Assembly: GCA_016703535.1 (NCBI GenBank)
Contig: JADJBV010000002.1
Location: 2,728,001 to 2,792,000, forward strand
DNA length: 64,000 nucleotides
Direction: 5' to 3'
Source of the DNA: Deltaproteobacteria bacterium
GTDB lineage: Bacteria > Myxococcota > Kuafuiibacteriia > Kuafuiibacteriales > Kuafuiibacteriaceae
Under the pieces are notes generated by a model. It was not told the origin of the DNA. It saw only the letters and a list, made by a program, of their open reading frames with translations, and did not search any database. The position numbers were made by a program, and so were the translations under genes. This document shows positions 1-8,929 of this stretch, in pieces (position 1 is the stretch's first letter; every line of letters begins with the position of its first letter).

Positions 1-918
1 CCTATCTTGGGCCTGAAGATCGACGTCAAGACCGGGCGGCTGGGCGCGAAGGACAACTTCGCCTTCGTCGACTTCTCGGATCCGGCGGAGGTGCCCGCGG
101 CGGTGCGCCAAAAAGTCGGCTGCCGCAATCGCTCCAAGAAGTCTCTGGTGCCCAACCCTTACGAATATCCGGGCTGCGCCGATCCAGACGATCCGCAGTT
201 GGCCGGCACCCCCGGCTGCCCCTGTGCGCCGGTGGACATCTTCACCACCGAAGACGTCGCCGACGACGGCGGCTTCCCGGACGGTGTTGGGAGCTACCCA
301 CCGGCGAACTTCAACGGCCCCGGGCTCTACTGCGATGACGGCCTGGCCACCGTCCCGGGCAATGAGATGGTCTGCGGCGCCATCACCCAAGGGAACGGGA
401 CCTTCCCGGTTTGTGTGGAGTGTGGGGTCACGACCAAAACCGGCTGCGCTTGCAGCGAAGACGCCGATTGCCAGGGCCAGGAGGAGGGCCTGATGTGTTG
501 GGGCGCCGACGACGTCTGGCCCGGCCAAAGTCGTGGCGGCAAGTGTCTGCCCGCGCCCGTAGGCAAAGATGGCCGTGAGGCGCTCGAAGAGATGCCTTGG
601 TTCTGCTTGGACAACTGCGTCTCCCTGGGCATTTTCCAGGACTGGAACGTGCCAGGGTGTCTCTTTCGCCAGAGTGGACCGGCCTGGCCCCACGGGACCT
701 GCGTCGACCTCTCGCCCGACGGTCCGTGCATGCCAGGTGAGTGCCAGGACAGCGAAGGCGAGTGTGGGGTCCAGCACTGCGTCGAGTGCGTCGTCCACCA
801 AGACTGTCCGGCCCTCGGCTTCCCCGACGACTACGCCTGCGACAGCGGTGGGCACTGTGTCCCGCCCGAGTGTGGGGGGCCGGAGATCGACTTCGCCTAT
901 TGCCAGCTGTTCCGCTAA
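1..918 (+). CDS. Cys-rich secreted or surface protein, 5'-truncated by window edge
   Basis: The frame is open from the first base, so the N-terminus, including any signal peptide, lies outside the window; the stop is TAA at 916-918. About 305 residues are visible. They are rich in Cys, Gly, Pro and Asp, with repeated Cys clusters such as CVEC, CACSEDADC and CVECVVHQDC. These resemble the disulfide-rich tails of myxobacterial and Bradymonadales-type lipoproteins, like the protein at 51982-53241. No catalytic motif is visible. An extracytoplasmic, disulfide-stabilised location is inferred. The product is best called hypothetical. Confidence 0.7.
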   Translation, partial: PILGLKIDVKTGRLGAKDNFAFVDFSDPAEVPAAVRQKVGCRNRSKKSLVPNPYEYPGCADPDDPQLAGTPGCPCAPVDIFTTEDVADDGGFPDGVGSYPPANFNGPGLYCDDGLATVPGNEMVCGAITQGNGTFPVCVECGVTTKTGCACSEDADCQGQEEGLMCWGADDVWPGQSRGGKCLPAPVGKDGREALEEMPWFCLDNCVSLGIFQDWNVPGCLFRQSGPAWPHGTCVDLSPDGPCMPGECQDSEGECGVQHCVECVVHQDCPALGFPDDYACDSGGHCVPPECGGPEIDFAYCQLFR

Positions 919-960
919 CTCCGTCCTTGCTCCTGGTTTCGCGCCTGACCACGATGGGCC

Positions 961-2298
961 GTGCCACTGCGCGTCGGGCTCCTTTTTTGCCTGCTCCTGA
1001 TCTCCGGCCGAGCCTACGCTCAGACTGGGAGTTCGACCGTCAGCGCCCCGATCCCGGCCACCACCGCCCCGCCGCCGACGCCGCCGCCGGCGCCGACGGC
1101 TCCGACCTCGACCCCCGAAGGGCGGCCGTCGCTGGTGCGGGAAGGCACCGGCGAAGGTCGTCCGCCCAGACCCGAGGCCGCCGAACCTCCGACGGGCGGC
1201 GTTTACGCCGAATTTGGCCGAGGCATCACCATGAGGAGCTCGGACGGCGCGGTGTCGCTGGCGATCCGGGCCCGCCTGCAAGTGCGAGGCACGGTCGAGG
1301 TGCCGGAAGAGGACCAAGAAGAGGACCCGGCGGTGTTTTTTCAGGCCCGTCGCATGCGGCTGGTTTTTTTGGCCGAGGCCAAGGAGCAACACCTGCAGCT
1401 CTACGTGCAGCTGGGGATCGCGCCCGCCGACATGGAGGCGGATCTGTTGGTGCCACTCCGGGACGCGACCATCATCTGGACCGGGCTCCGGGATCTCTCG
1501 CTGAAGGCGGGGCAGATGAAGGTCCCGTTCAATCGGGAGCGGGTGATCTCTTCGTCAGCGCTCCAGTTCGCCGATCGCAGCAACACCAACGCCGAGCTCA
1601 CCTTGGATCGAGACGTCGGCCTGCAGTTCTTCTCCAACGACCTCTTCGGATTGGGCGGGATCTTGGGTTACCAAGCCGGCGTCTTCAGCGGTGATGGTCG
1701 CAACCGCTTCGTCGAAGACTACGGCCTGCTCTACGTCGTTCGCCTGCAAGCTCAGCCCCTCGGGCGCATGGATGACGCTTACGCGGAGGCCGACCTCACC
1801 CGAGAAGAGCGCCCCCGTTTGTCCTTGGGCTTGGGCGGCGCCTACAACCAGCGGAGCCGTCGCCAGCGCAGCACCCACGGCGCCGTGTATCGACTCGAAG
1901 GCTTCGATCAGCTCCACGCCGAGGCCGATCTGATCTTCAAGTACGCGGGGCTTTCGGTGCAGACCGAGCTGCTCCTTCGCAAGGCCTCCGAGGCCCGGCA
2001 GGAGGGGCAGGTCAACGGGTTCCCGGTGGTCGAATCGAGCCGCTCCGGCCTCGGCTACATGGTTCAGGTCGGTTACGTGTTGCCCAACTTCGTGGAGTTG
2101 GCCCTCCGCTGGTCCGACGTGAAGCCCTTGCCCGGGGTCGAGACCACCCTCCAGAAACAGCGTGATCTCTCGGGGGCCTTGGGCTGGTACGCCTCGGGCC
2201 ACGACCTCAAGATCCAGGCCGACTACACCTATACCTTCGGCCGGGACTTCGGGATCGGCAGCCACCTGGTGCGCACCCAGATCCAGGTCTACTTCTGA
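961..2298 (+). CDS. OprO/OprP-type phosphate-selective porin family protein
   Basis: 445 residues from a GTG start; the ATG at 954 is out of frame. The N-terminus is a signal peptide (hydrophobic core LLFCLLLISG, cleavage after AYA), followed by a Pro/Thr-rich linker to about residue 80. The rest has the alternating pattern of a beta-barrel. Features typical of the phosphate-selective porin O and P family include the strand with QARRMRLVF, the LSLKAGQMKVPFNRE motif and the loop with LTLDRDVGLQFF, and the chain ends in an aromatic (VYF). It probably forms an outer-membrane channel. The family name does not establish phosphate as the substrate. It lies just upstream of the redox block, but a link is speculative. 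Confidence 0.85.
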   Translation: MPLRVGLLFCLLLISGRAYAQTGSSTVSAPIPATTAPPPTPPPAPTAPTSTPEGRPSLVREGTGEGRPPRPEAAEPPTGGVYAEFGRGITMRSSDGAVSLAIRARLQVRGTVEVPEEDQEEDPAVFFQARRMRLVFLAEAKEQHLQLYVQLGIAPADMEADLLVPLRDATIIWTGLRDLSLKAGQMKVPFNRERVISSSALQFADRSNTNAELTLDRDVGLQFFSNDLFGLGGILGYQAGVFSGDGRNRFVEDYGLLYVVRLQAQPLGRMDDAYAEADLTREERPRLSLGLGGAYNQRSRRQRSTHGAVYRLEGFDQLHAEADLIFKYAGLSVQTELLLRKASEARQEGQVNGFPVVESSRSGLGYMVQVGYVLPNFVELALRWSDVKPLPGVETTLQKQRDLSGALGWYASGHDLKIQADYTYTFGRDFGIGSHLVRTQIQVYF

Positions 2299-2397
2299 GG
2301 CGTTCGGCCATCCGCGCCGGGGAGCCGCCCTTCCTTTCCCCGGAAGGCCACTTGATCTGTCTGACCCACCTCATCTTAGGTCGTGCTGGTGCGCCCC

Positions 2398-4212
2398 ATG
2401 CACGCCCGGTTGCGAACGTCCTTGGCCTTGGGGGCTCTCGCCTGCCTGGCGCTCCTCCTCCTCCGCTCCCGAGGACCCAACGCTCCCGAGGAACGACCCG
2501 CCGATCCGGCAGCGCCCGCGCCCGAACCGCCGACGACGCCAAGTTTGCCCGAGGAGACCCGCACCGCGACCAGGGGGTCGGTCACGACGGGGACCGGCGG
2601 GGAGGCAGATCCTGCCCGCGGCTTGGGCGCCTTCATCCACAGCGAGGAGGCGTGGTTGGAGGGCGTCGAGGTTCGATTGAACGAACTCGACGGCCTGAAG
2701 GCTACGGTCGCTCGCTGCACGAGCGGTGGTGGGATGGGCTACGTGCGTTGTCCGCTCGGTACGCTCTTCCCCGCGGGGCGATACGAGATCGTGGCCAGCC
2801 ATCCAGGGTTCCTCAGCGATGTTCGGCGGGTGGACCTCGACGGGAAGGTCGTCGGGATGAAGTGGGTGAGCCTCCGGCTGATCCGCGACCAGCCGGCCAG
2901 GGGCATCGTCGTGGACTCGGAAAGCGGCTTGCCGGTGGAGGGCGCCTGGTTGTCGCTCTGCGAGCAAGGCTCGTCCTCGTCGACCGATCGGGATGGGCAG
3001 TTCGAGATCTCGCCGCTGGAGCCCCCATTCCCCACGGACACCAGCCCGCGACCGGGTCGGCGGCAATCGGCGGACTTCTGCGTCCACCACCCTGACTACC
3101 AGCCCCTTCGATCGTCTGTGCAGGACTGTGTCCCCCGCTGTCGGCTCAGCCTTCAACCGTTGGGCGGGCGTCTGCGCCTCGAGGTAACGGGCGTCGCGGG
3201 TCCGTTGGAAGGCGCGACGGTCTGGTCCACCGAACACAAGTCAAAGATCCGGATTGGTCGCACCGGACCGGACGGCGTCCTCCAGGTGCCGGCGCCCGCA
3301 GGTGAGACTGCCGTCGCGGTTTGGGTCGAGGCTCCGGGCCACGCGGGGCGGGTGTGTTGGGCCAAGGACGAAAGCGAACTCTACCTCGGATCCTGCCGGC
3401 TCGAGCCGGGCGCGCCGCTGGACGGCCAGGTCAAAGATGATAGTGGAGATCCGGTGGGCGGGGCTCGGATCGAGGCCGAGTGCAGTAAGGACGGCTTGCT
3501 CGGGCTCCACCAAGTCCTCGCCAGCGACGCGTCCGGGCGCTTCTTGATCGAGGGTGCGCCGAACCCCGGTTTTTGTGTCCTCCAGATCTCGGCGCCCGGT
3601 CTCCTCGCCACCAAGATCAGAGAGCCGGCACCGGCGGGGCGCCACACCTACGTGTTGAGCGGGGGGGGGCGACTGAAGGTGCAGGTGGTGGACGGGCGTT
3701 CCGGGCTCCCGGTGGACAAGTTCTCATGGATCCATCGCGGGTCATCGAGTTTTGGTGCTGACGTGGTCTTCGACGAATCCGGCACCTTCGAGGTCGGGCC
3801 CCTCGAGGAAGGATCGCACCGAATCTCCATTCGAGCGCCGGCCTACCAAGAACAGGAGGCCGAGGTCCTCATCGGTCCGAATCAGCGCCGGTCTTTGAAC
3901 ATCGTCATGGCGGTCGGAGCGGAGGCCACTATCAAACCCTCGGGCGGTGGCCCAATGCCCGGCTGGGCTTACCTCCGGGCCCTCGCCGACAGCCGTCACT
4001 TTGAGAGCAAGCTCTACCCGGCAGGGGCGTTGTTCAGTGGGCTCGCACCTGGTCTGTATGAGTTGACCTGGATGGAAGAGCACCAAGCCGGTGGGTCGAA
4101 ACCAACGGTGCGGGCCCTCTCCTTGCCCCTGGTTATCGAGCTGGCCCCCGGCGCCAACGACCTGGAGCCCGAGGTGATCTGGCGAAACTCCGAGTGGCGC
4201 CCGAAAGAGTGA
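2398..4212 (+). CDS. Exported protein with carboxypeptidase-regulatory-like repeats
   Basis: 604 residues from ATG 2398; an in-frame GTG at 2383 is less likely because the ATG gives a compact signal sequence (Arg-rich n-region, then a LALGALACLALLLL core). A Pro/Ala-rich spacer follows. The body is a series of Ig-like beta modules typical of carboxypeptidase regulatory-like or CnaB-like domains. They recur with the pattern GxV-x-D-x-SGLPVEGA or DDSGDPVGGARIEAE, followed by SDASGRFLIEGAP. No protease or transport domain is visible, so a structural or binding role at the cell surface is inferred. Such proteins are common in Myxococcota. Confidence 0.75.
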   Translation: MHARLRTSLALGALACLALLLLRSRGPNAPEERPADPAAPAPEPPTTPSLPEETRTATRGSVTTGTGGEADPARGLGAFIHSEEAWLEGVEVRLNELDGLKATVARCTSGGGMGYVRCPLGTLFPAGRYEIVASHPGFLSDVRRVDLDGKVVGMKWVSLRLIRDQPARGIVVDSESGLPVEGAWLSLCEQGSSSSTDRDGQFEISPLEPPFPTDTSPRPGRRQSADFCVHHPDYQPLRSSVQDCVPRCRLSLQPLGGRLRLEVTGVAGPLEGATVWSTEHKSKIRIGRTGPDGVLQVPAPAGETAVAVWVEAPGHAGRVCWAKDESELYLGSCRLEPGAPLDGQVKDDSGDPVGGARIEAECSKDGLLGLHQVLASDASGRFLIEGAPNPGFCVLQISAPGLLATKIREPAPAGRHTYVLSGGGRLKVQVVDGRSGLPVDKFSWIHRGSSSFGADVVFDESGTFEVGPLEEGSHRISIRAPAYQEQEAEVLIGPNQRRSLNIVMAVGAEATIKPSGGGPMPGWAYLRALADSRHFESKLYPAGALFSGLAPGLYELTWMEEHQAGGSKPTVRALSLPLVIELAPGANDLEPEVIWRNSEWRPKE

Positions 4213-4266
4213 TCGCGGCGGTATGAGCCCGCGGAACTTCCGCGCCTCGGGGGGTGTCCAAGGGGA

Positions 4267-4923
4267 ATGGCCCGGCTCCTTCCTCCGGCGGAAGCGGCGT
4301 TCTTGCTGCACGCTCAGCTCCTCCTTTGGTGGCTCTTTCGGGCCTTCGGGGTGGAGCCGTTGGGGAACGTCCCGGGGGACCTGTTTCCCTTCGAGTTGTC
4401 CTTGGGGTTGGCGATCGGGGCGGGCTACGGCCTGTTGTTGGGGACCCCGCGTTATCTGGTGGCGCCGCTGTACGCTCGGGGGACCGCGGTCTTGGCGGCC
4501 TTGTTCGCGATTTTCACCAGCCCGGCCTTGTTGACCCAGGCCCCGGTGGCCCACCAGAACTTCGGGCCAGGGGTCGCTTTGATGGTGTTCGGCCTGTGGG
4601 CGGGCCTTTCGACCGGGTGGCTCAAGGAGCTGCGGCGTTTGCGGCGGGCCCGGGCAGAGACCTTGCTCCGCTTTTCCCAAGCGGCGGTCGACTCTTCGGT
4701 CGGCGTGGCGTTGCGGATGCTCGACGCGGCGGACGTGGCCTTGGGGCTGCGGGCCGATCGTTTGGATCCCCAAAAGAAGGCGGTTTTGGTCGGCCGAATT
4801 TTGGCCCTGCGCCGCTCGGCTGAGGGTGAACCGGATCCGCGGCAACTCCTGGTCGCGGTCGATCAGCTGGCCGCCGAAATGATGAGCGAAGGTGCGCCGT
4901 GGGCGGCTCGGGATCGGAGTTGA
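4267..4923 (+). CDS. Small integral membrane protein of unknown function
   Basis: 218 residues. The N-terminal half has several hydrophobic stretches (around residues 12-25, 46-62, 71-88 and 100-114), so about four membrane segments. The C-terminal half is a soluble, charged helical region rich in Arg and Leu. I do not recognise a family. The stop lies 25 bases before the start of the flavoprotein-polyferredoxin gene, which suggests co-transcription and a membrane partner role. The ATG at 4267 has a GGGG stretch too close to be a good ribosome site, so the exact start is uncertain. Confidence 0.65.
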   Translation: MARLLPPAEAAFLLHAQLLLWWLFRAFGVEPLGNVPGDLFPFELSLGLAIGAGYGLLLGTPRYLVAPLYARGTAVLAALFAIFTSPALLTQAPVAHQNFGPGVALMVFGLWAGLSTGWLKELRRLRRARAETLLRFSQAAVDSSVGVALRMLDAADVALGLRADRLDPQKKAVLVGRILALRRSAEGEPDPRQLLVAVDQLAAEMMSEGAPWAARDRS

Positions 4924-4948
4924 TCGCAACGGCCCCCCGGGTCGTGCC

Positions 4949-7201
4949 ATGCTCCGCCGGGTGTCGATCCTGGGGCGTTACATTCGATGGCTTCACACCG
5001 GCTGGCCGGCCGGCCTGGTCGAGAAGATGCCCGAGGTCCAAGCCGACGGGACCTGCGCTTTGCCCGGCGTTCGGGTGGTCGGAGATCTGACCGGCATCCC
5101 GCTCCTCAAGTTCGCGGCCGACTCGGGGGCCAAGGCTGTGCAAGCCATCTTGCAGGAGCCGGACTTCCAACCCGGGGCCCACGCCGACGCCTTTGATCTG
5201 GTGATCGTGGGCGGTGGGGTCTCGGGACTGTCGGCGGCCCTGCTGGCCAAGGCCCAAGGGCTTCGATTTGTGGTCTACGAGGCCGGCGAGCCCTTCAACA
5301 CCATCGCTGGCTTCCCCAAAGAGAAGCCGATCTTCACCTACCCGAGCGACATGACCCCCGCCGGAGACTTGGTCGTTTCGGCCAAGGTCAAGGAGGCCCT
5401 GGTCGAAGAGCTGGAGGGCCAACGTCAGGCCGCCGGCATCGAGCTCGAGCGGGCTTCGGTGGAGCGCCTCTCCCGGACCGGCAAGTTGTTGTCCGTCCAC
5501 CTCAAAGACAAAGACCCGGTCAAGGCCCAGCGGGTGATCGTCGCCATCGGCCGAAGCGGCAATTACCGCCGCCTCAACGTCCCCGGGGAAGAACGGGACA
5601 AGGTCTACCAACGGCTCCACGATCCCAAGGACTACCGGGGCCAGAAGGTGCTGGTGGTCGGGGGCGGCGACTCGGCCCTGGAGGCCGCCGCCGCCTTGGC
5701 CGAGGCCGGCGCCCAGGTCACCTTGTCCTATCGCCAAAAGGAGCTGACCCGCCCCAAGCCGGAAAACGTCGAGGCCTTGGCTCGCTACGGCGTGACCATG
5801 CGGCTCGGCACCAAACTCAGCCGCATCGATGACACCCAGGTCACCTTCGAGGGCGGAGAGGTCCTGCCCAACGACGTGGTCTTTGCGTTGATCGGGAGGG
5901 AGCCGCCCCTCGACTTCTTCCGCCGCTCCGGGATCCCGATCCGCGGCGAGTGGCGCCCCGCGACCATCGCCAGCTTCGCCGCCTTCGTTGCGTTCTGTTG
6001 GTTCGTTTACCTCTGGAAGGCCAGCGGCGACGTCAACAGCTACTTCAGCGCCCACCACCTCTTCCCCTTCCAGATGCGAGGGTGGCTGAGCGGTCTATTC
6101 AGTGGAGCGAGTGATCCCCGGACCTTGTTCGGAACCTTGGCGATCACCCTGGAGGAGCCCGGCTTCTACTACAGCCTGGCCTACACCGTTTGTGTGGTGG
6201 CCTTCGGCTTCGATCGGATGCGAAGGCGACCCACGCCCTACGTCCGCACCCAAACCTTGACCTTGATGGTCGTCCAGTCGTTGCCGCTCTTCTTCTTGCC
6301 GTACCTGGTGTTGCCGTACCTCGGCCACCAAGGCCTCTTCGAACAAGGTTTCCTCCGCACCGCCGCCGACGAGTTGTTCCCGCAGGCTGGCTACGGGCAC
6401 GGCCGCGAATACTGGCGGGCCTTTGGCTTCGTGTTGGCTTGGCCCCTCTTCATCTGGAACTTCTTCACTGAACGACCCATGACCTGGTGGTTGGTGATCG
6501 GGGGCCTCCAGACCTTCGTGTTGATCCCGGCCTTGGTCTGGCGTTACGGCAAAGGCGCCTATTGCGGTTGGATCTGCTCCTGCGGCGCCTTGGCCGAAAC
6601 CTTGGGTGATCGCCACCGACAGAAGATGCCTCACGGCCCTGGGCCCAACCGGCTCAACCTGGTGGGGCAGGTCGTGTTGGTGGTGGCGGTGGTGTTGTTT
6701 TTGGCCCGGGTCGTGTCTTGGACCGTCCCCGAGTCGAGCCCGGGCCGTTTGGCCAACGATCTCTATCGAGGCCTGCTGTCGGGCTGGTATCTCTTGGGCG
6801 TCCCGCTCAACTACTACAAGGTGGTCGACGTCTTTTTGGCCGGCATCGTCGGCGTCGGCGCCTACTTTTGGTTCAGCGGTCGGGTCTGGTGTCGCTTCGC
6901 CTGCCCGCTGGCGGCGTTGATGCACATCTACGCGCGCTTCTCCCAGTTCCGGATCTTCGCCGAGAAGAAGAAGTGCATCAGCTGCAACGTCTGCACCTCG
7001 GTCTGTCACCAGGGCATCGACATCATGAGCTTCGCCAACCAAGGCCGGCCCATGGAGGACCCCCAGTGTGTCCGTTGTTCGGCCTGCGTCCAGATGTGCC
7101 CCACCGGGGTCTTGTCCTTCGGCCGGGTCGACTCGGCCGGGGTGGTGACCTTGGATCAACTCAGGGCCTCGGCGGTCCGGGCCAAAGAGGCCTCGGCCTG
7201 A
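4949..7201 (+). CDS. Permuted NAD(P)H/FAD flavoprotein fused to NapH/NosR-type 4Fe-4S membrane protein
   Basis: 750 residues from ATG 4949; an in-frame GTG at 4892 would overlap the previous gene. Residues about 40-330 form a thioredoxin-reductase-like flavoprotein: FAD Rossmann motif VGGGVSG (87-93) and NAD(P)H motif VVGGGDSALEAA (236-247), with no redox CxxC between them. The motif VVGDLTGIPLLKFA (43-56) normally ends this fold but here comes first, so the domain looks circularly permuted. From about residue 337 it becomes a multi-span membrane protein with CGWICSCG (539-546) and WCRFACP (647-653), as in NapH/NosR/CcoG proteins. Two 4Fe-4S motifs follow (CISCNVCTSVC at 676-686, CVRCSACVQMCP at 707-718). 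It should move electrons from NAD(P)H via FAD and Fe-S clusters to a membrane or periplasmic acceptor. Confidence 0.85.
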   Translation: MLRRVSILGRYIRWLHTGWPAGLVEKMPEVQADGTCALPGVRVVGDLTGIPLLKFAADSGAKAVQAILQEPDFQPGAHADAFDLVIVGGGVSGLSAALLAKAQGLRFVVYEAGEPFNTIAGFPKEKPIFTYPSDMTPAGDLVVSAKVKEALVEELEGQRQAAGIELERASVERLSRTGKLLSVHLKDKDPVKAQRVIVAIGRSGNYRRLNVPGEERDKVYQRLHDPKDYRGQKVLVVGGGDSALEAAAALAEAGAQVTLSYRQKELTRPKPENVEALARYGVTMRLGTKLSRIDDTQVTFEGGEVLPNDVVFALIGREPPLDFFRRSGIPIRGEWRPATIASFAAFVAFCWFVYLWKASGDVNSYFSAHHLFPFQMRGWLSGLFSGASDPRTLFGTLAITLEEPGFYYSLAYTVCVVAFGFDRMRRRPTPYVRTQTLTLMVVQSLPLFFLPYLVLPYLGHQGLFEQGFLRTAADELFPQAGYGHGREYWRAFGFVLAWPLFIWNFFTERPMTWWLVIGGLQTFVLIPALVWRYGKGAYCGWICSCGALAETLGDRHRQKMPHGPGPNRLNLVGQVVLVVAVVLFLARVVSWTVPESSPGRLANDLYRGLLSGWYLLGVPLNYYKVVDVFLAGIVGVGAYFWFSGRVWCRFACPLAALMHIYARFSQFRIFAEKKKCISCNVCTSVCHQGIDIMSFANQGRPMEDPQCVRCSACVQMCPTGVLSFGRVDSAGVVTLDQLRASAVRAKEASA

Positions 7202-7210
7202 GGGGCGGCG

Positions 7211-8803
7211 ATGGAACTCCGTGAACAGCTGGCCGAGCGGATGGCGCGGCCCCAACGGCATCGTCTGCTGCAAGGTTATCCGGCGGTGCCGGCCATGGTC
7301 CGAGCCGTGCCCGAAGGCGACCGGCGCGGGCAACCGGGCCTGGTGCGGCAGATCGACGGGGCGGTGATCGACCAAGCGTACGCCCAGGCGCAGCGATCGT
7401 TGTTGCGGCTCTCCCCGTCGGTTCCGGGCCTCACCGTCGATCAGCAAGCCCAGGTCGAAAAGGCCCGGGCCCGGGCCGCCGCCACGGTGGCCGAGGGCGA
7501 TCGGAGCACCGAGCCACTCTTCGAGGTCGATCGCTCCCGGGGCTTGATCATCGGCGTCATCCCTCACACCCAGTGTGTGCCGCGCCAGGAGGCCTGCGGC
7601 TTTTGCACCTTCCCTCACGACGCCGCCCACGAGGGGCAACGGGGCCAGATGGTGGACGCGGTGGCCGCAGAGCTCGATCAGCTGGGCGCCCATCCTTCAC
7701 TCCAGGGTCGGGAGGTCGAGGCGATCTACCTGGGCGGCGGCACGGCCAACCTCAGCTCCACCGACCAGGTGAGCCAGCTGCTCCGGATCTTGGACCTTCG
7801 CTTCAATATACGGGACGCCGAACTCACCCTCGAAGGGGTGCCGGCCTTCTTCGATCACTGGCTCTCCTCCCACCTGAAAAACTTGGCCAAACAGCCGGTC
7901 GCCCAGCGGCGGATCAGCCTGGGGATCCAGACCTTCGATCCCGGCTTTTTGCTGCAGATGGGCCGGGAACGCTTCGGCGACGCCAAGCTGGTGAAGAAGT
8001 TGGTCGCCAAGGCCCGGGGCCTGGAGTTGACGACCTCCGGGGACCTGCTCTACGGCCTGCCGGGGCAAACCGCGGCCCAAATGGACGCCGACGTCGAAGA
8101 CGCGATCGCTTGTGGCCTCGATCAGATCTGCCTGTACAACCTGGTGCTCTTCGAGGGCCTGGGCACACCTTGGTCCAAAGATCCGGCGTTGCTGGCCAAG
8201 TGTGAACCACCGGAGTCCTTGCTCGAGCACTGGCTGCGGCTTTCTGAGCGGCTGCGGCGTGAAGGTTATCGCCAAAACACCGTCACCAACTTCGAGCGTG
8301 AAGAGGTGGGGCACCGGCGCTTTCGCTACGAGGTGGCCAGCTTTTCACCGGACCGTTACGACGCGTTGGGGGTCGGGCCCCTCTCCTTGAGCACCTTCTT
8401 GGATCTGCCTCGGGGCCGGGGCCTGAAGCTGCTGCGTCGCAAAGATCTGGGTCGGCCTGCCTGGTCGGGCGAAGATCTCGCCTTCGAATACGACGCCGAC
8501 GATCTGCGCCGGCTGTTTGTGGTGCGCTCCTTGGCCAAGGTCAACCTCGAGCTCTCGACCTACGCTCGGATCTTTGGTCGGTCCTTGACCGAAGACTTTG
8601 GACCGGCCCTCCAGGCGCTCACCGCGGCGGGGCTGGTGCAGCTCGACCCCCAAACCTTGGCGTTGACGCCGACCGGCGCTTTTTACTCCGACGCCGTGGT
8701 GGGGCTCCTCGCCGCCGACGGGCGTCGACCGGGCGCGGGGCTGCACACCCGGGACCTCTTGGCGGATCGCCCAATGGCGGCCGCCTATTACGCGATGGGC
8801 TGA
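7211..8803 (+). CDS. HemN/HemW-like radical SAM protein with CX6CX2C cluster motif
   Basis: 530 residues, starting 10 bases after the flavoprotein stop. Family marks are the YLGGGTAN strand-loop (GGGTP in HemN), LGIQTFD, the DLLYGLPGQT motif and a C-terminal HemN_C-like winged region (about 430-520). An extra helical N-terminal region of about 110 residues precedes the core. The cluster cysteines are C122, C129 and C132, i.e. C-x6-C-x2-C, where HemN/HemW proteins have C-x3-C-x2-C; the codons were checked directly. It should bind a 4Fe-4S cluster and SAM. Coproporphyrinogen oxidation, haem handling or another radical reaction are all possible. Being next to multihaem cytochromes suggests haem-linked work. 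Confidence 0.8.
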   Translation: MELREQLAERMARPQRHRLLQGYPAVPAMVRAVPEGDRRGQPGLVRQIDGAVIDQAYAQAQRSLLRLSPSVPGLTVDQQAQVEKARARAAATVAEGDRSTEPLFEVDRSRGLIIGVIPHTQCVPRQEACGFCTFPHDAAHEGQRGQMVDAVAAELDQLGAHPSLQGREVEAIYLGGGTANLSSTDQVSQLLRILDLRFNIRDAELTLEGVPAFFDHWLSSHLKNLAKQPVAQRRISLGIQTFDPGFLLQMGRERFGDAKLVKKLVAKARGLELTTSGDLLYGLPGQTAAQMDADVEDAIACGLDQICLYNLVLFEGLGTPWSKDPALLAKCEPPESLLEHWLRLSERLRREGYRQNTVTNFEREEVGHRRFRYEVASFSPDRYDALGVGPLSLSTFLDLPRGRGLKLLRRKDLGRPAWSGEDLAFEYDADDLRRLFVVRSLAKVNLELSTYARIFGRSLTEDFGPALQALTAAGLVQLDPQTLALTPTGAFYSDAVVGLLAADGRRPGAGLHTRDLLADRPMAAAYYAMG

Positions 8804-8874
8804 CCCGCGGCCCCTGGTGTGGGCTCGCCCTTTGACCGTGCCGGCTGGTACGCCGGCCAGACCTTTGGCACCAT

Positions 8875-8895
8875 CACTTCCCAAGTGACGGTCAC
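8875..8895. promoter_or_regulatory. Overlapping palindromes upstream of the multihaem cytochrome gene
   Basis: CACTT-CCC-AAGTG (8875-8887) overlaps GTGAC-G-GTCAC (8885-8895) in the 126-base gap between the radical SAM gene and the cytochrome gene. A GCCGGC-TGGTAC-GCCGGC repeat lies just upstream (about 8841-8858). They could be an operator or part of a promoter. No consensus for a known regulator was recognised. Confidence 0.3.
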
Positions 8896-8929
8896 AGGTT
8901 ACAGGGTTGCGACACGATCGAGCGGGGTC

